Assembly: GCA_021817355.1 (NCBI GenBank)
Contig: JAKAVI010000332.1
Coordinates: 1 to 10,229 of the forward strand
Direction: 5' to 3'
DNA from: Pseudomonadota bacterium
Lineage (GTDB): Bacteria > Pseudomonadota > Alphaproteobacteria > Micropepsales > Micropepsaceae
DNA: 10,229 bases
Positions 6,016-10,229 of the stretch are shown one piece after another (positions within the stretch are counted from its first letter, which is position 1; each line of letters starts with the position of its first letter). The translations under genes were made by a program, and so were the position numbers. The notes beneath the pieces are model-generated. The model searched no databases. It was not told where the DNA came from and was given only the letters and a program-made list of their open reading frames with translations.

Positions 6016-6846
6016 ATGGCATATGACGGCTACAAGCTTCTGAAGATGACGCGTGACGGGCGCATAGTGCGAGCCACCATCGACAATCCGCCGATCAACA
6101 TCATCACGCTCGCACTCTTCGGAGAACTGGTGCAGCTGTCAAAGGAATTGGAGGAGGACAACGAAGTTCTGGTCTTCGTACTGAAGAGCGCCAACCCAGA
6201 TTTCTTCATCGCTCATTTCGACGTGGCGGCAATCCTCAACTTCCCGATCGACAGTCCTCCCTCCGATGAACCGAACGAATATCATGCCATGTGCGAGCGC
6301 TTTCGTACCATGAACAAGGTCACCATTGCGCAGATCGAAGGCCGCGTTGGCGGAGGCGGGTCTGAACTTGCGGCCTCCTTTGACATGCGTTTTGGTGTAC
6401 GCGGCAAAACTGTCATCAACCAGATGGAAGTAGCTGTGGGTATTCTTCCTGGCGGCACAGGAACCCAGCGGTGGCCAAGGCTGGTGGGGCGCGGTCGTGC
6501 GCTGGAAGCTATACTGGGGAGCATTGACGTTGATGCAGAGACCGCAGAACGTTGGGGCTATCTCAACCGTGCAATGGCGGCAGATGAGATCGGCCGATAT
6601 GTCGACTGGCTTTCGCACCGCATAGCGCGCTTCCCTGCTCAGGCAATCCGGCTTGCCAAAGAGAGCGTGGACGCAAGCACCAAGCCATTGGCTGAAGGGC
6701 TTCGCGAGGAAGCTTTTCTCTTCCAGCGCCTGATCCGTGAACCGAGCGCCAGAACCGCGATGACGCGGTTTTTGGAGATTGGCGGACAGACGCGCGAAGG
6801 TGAGCTCAATGTGGAAGAACTGTGCAACCAACTTCCACCCCCATGA
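6016..6846 (+). CDS. Enoyl-CoA hydratase/isomerase family protein (crotonase fold)
   Basis: This 276-residue protein belongs to the crotonase superfamily, which acts on acyl-CoA thioesters in the cytosol. An N-terminal strand with IDNPPINII (22-30) is followed by the first oxyanion-hole region FFIAHFDV (63-70) and the second, GGGGSELA (112-119). Glu117 and Glu138 (in QMEVAVG) are at the positions of the two catalytic glutamates of enoyl-CoA hydratase, so hydration of an enoyl-CoA is possible. PGGTGTQR (145-152) is also typical. The first oxyanion segment has AHFD where classic hydratases have SAGAD-like sequence, so the substrate may be unusual. A GGAG site (6005-6008) 7 bases upstream fixes the ATG at 6016. 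The C-terminus ends in PPP. The gene stands alone with no beta-oxidation neighbour, so the pathway is unknown. Confidence 0.9.
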   Translation: MAYDGYKLLKMTRDGRIVRATIDNPPINIITLALFGELVQLSKELEEDNEVLVFVLKSANPDFFIAHFDVAAILNFPIDSPPSDEPNEYHAMCERFRTMNKVTIAQIEGRVGGGGSELAASFDMRFGVRGKTVINQMEVAVGILPGGTGTQRWPRLVGRGRALEAILGSIDVDAETAERWGYLNRAMAADEIGRYVDWLSHRIARFPAQAIRLAKESVDASTKPLAEGLREEAFLFQRLIREPSARTAMTRFLEIGGQTREGELNVEELCNQLPPP

Positions 6847-6985
6847 CGTATCGGTCACTTGCCGTTGCATAGATAAGGTTGCGTAGGTTCCAAACAAGGC
6901 AATCAACCCTGCCGATCAAGACTAAGAGAATTTAGCCTTCTTGGAGCTCTTACCTGCTGTTTGGCACCATTGTTCAACGACAGGT

Positions 6986-7006
6986 GCTGCTGTCTCGGAC
7001 AGCTGC
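6986..7006. repeat. Stable intergenic hairpin
   Basis: GCTGTC (6989-6994) and GACAGC (6998-7003) are perfect inverted repeats around a TCG loop, and two further pairs form outside a T-T mismatch. The hairpin lies 140 bases after the crotonase gene and about 80 bases beyond the 3' end of the tRNA gene. It may end either transcript, but no T-run follows on either strand. Confidence 0.4.
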
Positions 7007-7084
7007 AGATTACCCTAAAATGTACGCCAGACTGGGCTCTCTTTAGCCACCGATACCGCAACACAGATTTCCGATGTCTTGGAT

Positions 7085-7162
7085 TGGTCGGAGCGGCGGG
7101 ATTTGAACCCACGACCCCCAGTCCCCCAGACTGGTGCGCTAACCAGGCTGCGCCACGCTCCG
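7085..7162 (-). tRNA. tRNA-Pro (anticodon GGG)
   Basis: On the minus strand a full cloverleaf can be folded. The acceptor stem is CGGAGCG/CGCTCCG, the D stem GCGC/GCGC, and the anticodon stem CCAGT/ACTGG with loop CTGGGGG and anticodon GGG. The variable loop is short (GGGTC) and the T arm is GTGGG-TTCAAAT-CCCGC. The 3' ACCA is encoded (7088-7085), so discriminator A and CCA are included in the 78 bases given. It reads proline codons CCC and CCU. A candidate promoter lies about 70 bases upstream. The position next to the merR end of the ihfA-merR pair is familiar from Hyphomicrobiales genomes (from memory). Confidence 0.97.
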
Positions 7163-7230
7163 TTACCATTTATCCGTGCGCTGGACGGTTTTCCCGCGCT
7201 GACCTCAGGTGGGGTACCCGAGGGCGGCGG

Positions 7231-7259
7231 ACTATAGTCAGGGGGGGCCGCCGCGGCAA
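7231..7259 (-). promoter_or_regulatory. Candidate promoter for tRNA-Pro
   Basis: On the minus strand TTGCCG (7259-7254), a 17-base spacer, and TATAGT (7236-7231) form a good sigma-70-type promoter between merR and the tRNA gene. A GC-rich stretch (CCGCCGCCC) follows the -10, as is usual at promoters of stable RNA genes under stringent control. The transcript would carry a 5' leader of about 60 bases for RNase P to remove. Confidence 0.55.
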
Positions 7260-7282
7260 TCGTCGAAGCTAAAATTTCCCAC

Positions 7283-7840
7283 CTATTCGGCGGCAAGCCG
7301 CCAAGGCAGGCTATGCAGCCGCTCCCTCAGCCCTTCGAGTTCCGTCAGGATCTCGGCAAGACGGCCGCGCACCACCCCATCCAGCTCCGCTGGCATCGTC
7401 TCGGAAGGGACAACAACCGCATCGGGATGAGCCGCCGCCACCGCTGCAATCGCCGCGCGGGCGTGCAGCGGGACCTCCGCGACCACGATCTCTGGAGATG
7501 AAAAGCCGGCTTTCTGCGACAGTTGGCTGACGAGCGAACTCTCGTTACGTCCCAGGGCGGCGACGTAGCGTACCCCCTGCTCGCGAAGCAGCTTCTGTAC
7601 TCCCTTGATGGTAAAACCATCGGCATAGAGCAATGCCCGGATGCCGCGCAGCAGATCAACGTCCTGCGGCCGGTAATAACGACGATTACCGCCACGCTTG
7701 ACCGGCTTGATATGAGAAAATCGCTGTTCCCAGAACCGCAATACGTGCTGCGGTACGTCGAGCTCGGCCGCAACCTCGCTAATGGTCCGGAAAGCTTCCG
7801 GCGCCTTTTCACGCGTGCCGGGTTCAGCGTCGTCGAGCAT
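7283..7840 (-). CDS. MerR-family transcriptional regulator
   Basis: This 185-residue protein has an N-terminal MerR-type winged helix-turn-helix: [25 protein letters not shown] (about 17-41), [17 protein letters not shown] (45-61, the wing), then [23 protein letters not shown] (63-85). The C-terminal 100 residues have no metal-binding cysteines, so it is not a metal sensor; they end in a likely coiled region ([18 protein letters not shown]). The frame is open to 7882, but the ATG at 7840 has GAGG 9 bases upstream and avoids a 38-base overlap with ihfA. The start lies 4 bases after the ihfA stop and its ribosome-binding site is inside the last ihfA codons, so the two are probably translationally coupled. 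A MerR regulator after ihfA is, from memory, a conserved arrangement in Hyphomicrobiales, with unknown targets. Confidence 0.9.
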   Translation of the reverse strand: MLDDAEPGTREKAPEAFRTISEVAAELDVPQHVLRFWEQRFSHIKPVKRGGNRRYYRPQDVDLLRGIRALLYADGFTIKGVQKLLREQGVRYVAALGRNESSLVSQLSQKAGFSSPEIVVAEVPLHARAAIAAVAAAHPDAVVVPSETMPAELDGVVRGRLAEILTELEGLRERLHSLPWRLAAE

Positions 7841-7844
7841 CGCT

Positions 7845-8165
7845 CTACGCCTCGTCCGCTTCAAATTCCGGCGTCTGACCATTGATGACTGACTTCAGAA
7901 CGTGACTGGGACGGAAAATCAGCACCCGTCGCGGCGAAATTGGCACCTCATCGCCTGTCTTTGGATTGCGGCCAACCCGTTCGGATTTCTGCCGGACAGC
8001 AAACGTACCAAAGGACGAAAGCTTGACGGTGTCGCCGACAGCAAGGGCTGAGCAGACTTCCTCCAGCATATCCTCGACCATCTGGGCTGATTCATTTCGC
8101 GACAGACCAACGGACCGAAAGACCGCTTCGGTCAGATCGGCTCGCGTGAGCGTTTTGGTGGTCAT
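7845..8165 (-). CDS. ihfA: Integration host factor subunit alpha
   Basis: This 106-residue protein is a member of the HU/IHF family, small nucleoid proteins that bend DNA as dimers. IHF-alpha pairs with IHF-beta and aids recombination, replication and sigma-54 promoters. The start [16 protein letters not shown] and the block [35 protein letters not shown] (47-81) are typical of IhfA. Pro68 in GRNPKTG is the DNA-intercalating proline at the tip of the beta arm, and FRPSHVLK (84-91) is the usual C-terminal helix. The tail is about ten residues longer than in the enteric protein and acidic (EFEADEA). An AAGGAG site (8177-8182) lies 11 bases upstream, rather far. The gene has its own candidate promoter after the fabH terminator-like hairpin and is followed closely by merR. 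Confidence 0.95.
   Translation of the reverse strand: MTTKTLTRADLTEAVFRSVGLSRNESAQMVEDMLEEVCSALAVGDTVKLSSFGTFAVRQKSERVGRNPKTGDEVPISPRRVLIFRPSHVLKSVINGQTPEFEADEA
7850..7853 (-). promoter_or_regulatory. Ribosome-binding site of merR inside the end of ihfA
   Basis: GAGG on the minus strand, 9 bases before the ATG at 7840 and within the last codons of ihfA. It supports the shorter MerR start and coupling of translation to ihfA. Confidence 0.6.
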
Positions 8166-8195
8166 GCGCTGCGCGACTCCTTTGGCGAAGACAAA

Positions 8196-8224
8196 AGGCT
8201 AAGCGCTCGAAGATTTTCCGTCAA
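8196..8224 (-). promoter_or_regulatory. Candidate promoter for ihfA-merR
   Basis: On the minus strand TTGACG (8224-8219), a 17-base spacer and TAGCCT (8201-8196) lie 31 bases before the ihfA ATG. The -35 is strong and the -10 weak, a common pattern in alphaproteobacteria. It would let ihfA-merR be expressed separately from plsX-fabH. Confidence 0.4.
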
Positions 8225-8237
8225 CGCAGAGGGGGGC

Positions 8238-8268
8238 AAAAAACCAACTTGGCCTGAGCCTGCAGGCC
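8238..8268 (-). terminator. Candidate rho-independent terminator after fabH
   Basis: On the minus strand GGCCTG (8268-8263) and CAGGCC (8256-8251) form a 6-bp GC-rich stem with a 6-base loop, starting 2 bases past the fabH stop. After 7 bases a run of six T follows (8243-8238). The gap before the T-run makes it less than ideal, so readthrough into ihfA is likely. Confidence 0.45.
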
Positions 8269-8270
8269 TG

Positions 8271-9248
8271 CTACCAGCGCACCAGGGCTGAGCCCCAGGT
8301 AAATCCGCCCCCCATGGCCTCGAGAAGCACGAGGTCACCTCGCTTGATCCGCCCGTCAGCTACCGCCGCGGCCAGGGCCAGCGGCACCGAGGCCGCGGAC
8401 GTATTGCCATGATCGGCCACCGTTGAGATCACCTTGTCGGCAGGAATGCCGAGTTTGCGGGCCGTCCCGTCGAGAATGCGCTGATTGGCCTGGTGCGGCA
8501 CAAACCAGTCGATGTCGCTCACGGCAACTCCCGCCGCATCCGCGGACGCCTGAATAGCCGCCGAAATATTCGTCACAGCATGGCGGAAGACCTCCTTGCC
8601 CTGCATGCGCAGATAGCCAGTGGTCCGCGTGGAGGATGGCCCGCCATCTACATAGAGGAGGTCATGCAGGCGGCCGTCGGAATAGAGTTTTGTGTTGTGC
8701 ACGCCCCTATCCGCGAGGTTCCCCGTCCCCGTCCCGGCGCGCATCACGACCGCACCGGCGCCATCCCCAAAGAGCACGCAGGTGGTGCGGTCGTTCCAGT
8801 CCATCAGCCGTGACATCGTCTCGGCGCCGATCACGAGCACGGTCCGGGACTGACCGGCGCGAATGAAATTGTCCGCCACCGAAAGCCCATAGATAAACCC
8901 GGAACAGACCGCCTGAACGTCGAAGGCCGCTCCGCGGGTCATGCCCAGACGGGCCTGCACCCGCGTCGCCGTGGCGGGAAAGGTCTCATCAGGCGTGGTC
9001 GTGGCACAGACAATGAGATCGATCTCATCAACTTCGACCCCGGCGGCCCTCAGCGCCGCTTCACCCGCCTTAAGGGCGAGATCAGAGGTCAGCTCACCGT
9101 CTCGAGCAATATGCCGGCGGCGAATTCCAGTACGCTCGAAAATCCAGGCATCCGAGGTCTCGACACACTTGGCCAAATCGTCATTGCTGACGACATTGTC
9201 AGGCAGATAGGCTCCGCAGCCCAGCACCACAGATCGGATCGCGCTCAC
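8271..9248 (-). CDS. fabH: Beta-ketoacyl-ACP synthase III (FabH)
   Basis: FabH condenses acetyl-CoA with malonyl-ACP to start fatty-acid elongation in the cytosol. The protein has 325 residues, the usual length. The catalytic triad is clear: Cys115 in [12 protein letters not shown], His252 in VPHQANQRI, and Asn282 in [26 protein letters not shown] (31-48), the FGDGAGAVV glycine-rich loop (160-168) and the C-terminal [18 protein letters not shown] are further FabH signatures. The start is a GTG at 9248-9246 that overlaps the plsX TGA (GTGA), and it gives the expected [12 protein letters not shown]-terminus. No ribosome-binding site is visible, so translation probably depends on coupling to plsX. 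It is the second gene after plsX, with ihfA following. Confidence 0.97.
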   Translation of the reverse strand: MSAIRSVVLGCGAYLPDNVVSNDDLAKCVETSDAWIFERTGIRRRHIARDGELTSDLALKAGEAALRAAGVEVDEIDLIVCATTTPDETFPATATRVQARLGMTRGAAFDVQAVCSGFIYGLSVADNFIRAGQSRTVLVIGAETMSRLMDWNDRTTCVLFGDGAGAVVMRAGTGTGNLADRGVHNTKLYSDGRLHDLLYVDGGPSSTRTTGYLRMQGKEVFRHAVTNISAAIQASADAAGVAVSDIDWFVPHQANQRILDGTARKLGIPADKVISTVADHGNTSAASVPLALAAAVADGRIKRGDLVLLEAMGGGFTWGSALVRW

Positions 9249-10229
9249 GAGGCAACAGCCCCATTTCCTTCGGGCCCGCGCGCAGGCGCCTGCATCGGTG
9301 CGGTGACCACCGCCCGATCGGCCACGATTTTCGGTATGACATCTGCCCGCGCCATATCGATCGCCATATCGAGGGCGCTGGCAAAGCCGAGCGCATCAGT
9401 ACCGCCATGGCTTTTGACGACGACGCCGTTCAAGCCCAAAAAGATGCCGCCATTGGCCGAACGCGGATCCAGCTTATGGCGGAGGACGCGAAACGCCCCG
9501 CTCGCAAGGGCCGCACCCAGACGACTTAGCAGCGTGCGCCGCAAGGACGTGCGCAGAAAATAGGTAATGAGTTTGGCCGTACCTTCCGCGGTCTTGAGGG
9601 CAACATTGCCGGTAAAGCCGTCGGTAACAACGACGTCGACCGTGCCTTCCGCGATATCGTCACCTTCGACGAAGCCGGAGAATTCCATCGGCAGATTGAC
9701 GCTGCGCAGGATCTGGGCAGCTTTGCGCACCTGCTCGTTGCCCTTCTGCTCCTCCTCCCCGACATTGAGAAGGCCAACGCTGGGCCGCTCAAGGCCCAGG
9801 ATAGCGCGGGCAAAGGCCTCGCCCATGACGGCAAAATCGACCAGCTGTTCGGCGTCACTATCGACATTCGCGCCGACGTCAAGAACGACCGTCTGCCCCC
9901 GCTTGGTCGGCCACAGCGCCGCGATCGCCGGCCGGTCGATGCCCTCAATGGTACGCAGCTGAAACATCGACATGGCCATCAGTGCACCAGTATTGCCGGC
10001 AGAAACCACAACCTGTGCCTGGCCCTTGGCAACACTGTCGATCGCGCCCCACATTGAGGTATTGCGCCCCCGACGCAGGGCCTGGCTGGGCTTGTCCTCC
10101 ATGCGCACGCGTTCTGGCGCATGACAGATCTTGACCTTACCCTCGAGCTTGGGACGGCGCGCAAGCAGCGGCCGCAGCACCGCTTCATCGCCATGGACCA
10201 GAAAATGCACATGGGGGTGGCGCAGAGAT
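9245..10229 (-). CDS. plsX: Phosphate acyltransferase PlsX (5' end outside window)
   Basis: PlsX makes acyl-phosphate from acyl-ACP, the donor for PlsY in the first step of phospholipid synthesis; it is a peripheral membrane enzyme. About 327 residues are visible and the frame is still open at the right edge, so roughly 25-30 N-terminal residues, including the DAMGGD-type motif, are missing. The first visible residues read [15 protein letters not shown], matching the family beyond its N-terminus. Family motifs are [61 protein letters not shown] and [15 protein letters not shown], and near the end [26 protein letters not shown] at 10210 is only an internal codon. The tail ([14 protein letters not shown]) is low-complexity. 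The TGA overlaps the fabH GTG by 4 bp, so the two form one transcript and are coupled. Confidence 0.96.
   Translation of the reverse strand, partial: SLRHPHVHFLVHGDEAVLRPLLARRPKLEGKVKICHAPERVRMEDKPSQALRRGRNTSMWGAIDSVAKGQAQVVVSAGNTGALMAMSMFQLRTIEGIDRPAIAALWPTKRGQTVVLDVGANVDSDAEQLVDFAVMGEAFARAILGLERPSVGLLNVGEEEQKGNEQVRKAAQILRSVNLPMEFSGFVEGDDIAEGTVDVVVTDGFTGNVALKTAEGTAKLITYFLRTSLRRTLLSRLGAALASGAFRVLRHKLDPRSANGGIFLGLNGVVVKSHGGTDALGFASALDMAIDMARADVIPKIVADRAVVTAPMQAPARGPEGNGAVAS

Noticed and set aside
5855..6022. 55-codon minus-strand frame overlapping the crotonase start
   Set aside because: It has ordinary third-position composition, no ribosome-binding evidence, and overlaps a well-supported start.
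7085..7162. tRNA gene as attachment site of an integrated element
   Set aside because: No integrase and no second copy of the tRNA 3' end is visible in the window; both flanks are ordinary chromosomal genes.
6961..7272. Plus-strand frame containing GAAGFEPTTPSPPDW
   Set aside because: This is the well-known false protein produced by translating the antisense strand of the proline tRNA gene; it covers 7085-7162 and has no other support.
7841..7882. Longer MerR start at 7882
   Set aside because: It would overlap ihfA by 38 bases and add a basic stretch not expected in the family; the ATG at 7840 has a suitable ribosome-binding site.

Overview
The window looks like a chromosomal segment of an alphaproteobacterium, most likely of the order Hyphomicrobiales (Rhizobiales). 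The evidence is the high GC content, the cluster plsX-fabH-ihfA-merR followed by a proline tRNA gene, a heme A synthase of alphaproteobacterial type, and a DUF2842 protein, a family I know mainly from alphaproteobacteria. The genus cannot be read from this stretch. I see no insertion sequence, CRISPR array, integrase, phage gene or rRNA.

Left part (1-2271): the 5' end of ctaA runs off the left edge on the minus strand and is divergent from a small two-helix membrane protein (DUF2842). That gene converges stop-to-stop with a classical short-chain dehydrogenase. A gap of about 580 bases follows; it holds no intact gene but may hold a decayed zinc-ribbon reading frame. After it comes a 90-residue GNAT-like acetyltransferase.

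Middle part (2272-6846): a two-gene minus-strand operon encodes an arginine-dihydrolase-like amidinotransferase-fold enzyme and ornithine aminotransferase. Together they could take arginine to ornithine and on to glutamate semialdehyde. Upstream lie two copies of a 15-bp palindrome whose centres are 21 bp apart, over a candidate promoter. This is the most interesting regulatory signal in the window. Next come an unrecognised 207-residue protein and a crotonase-fold enoyl-CoA hydratase homologue, both on the plus strand.

Right part (6847-10229, all minus strand): tRNA-Pro(GGG) with encoded CCA and a good candidate promoter, then, read in the direction of transcription, plsX (5' end outside the window), fabH, ihfA and a MerR-type regulator. 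plsX and fabH overlap by 4 bp. ihfA and merR are 4 bp apart and probably translationally coupled. A hairpin plus T-run and a candidate promoter separate fabH from ihfA. The set links the start of phospholipid and fatty-acid synthesis to a nucleoid protein and a regulator.

Most of the window is ordinary housekeeping or accessory chromosome. I did not find a convincing new multi-gene system. The points worth a second look are the arginine operon with its paired operators, two possible gene remnants, and the orphan 207-residue protein.
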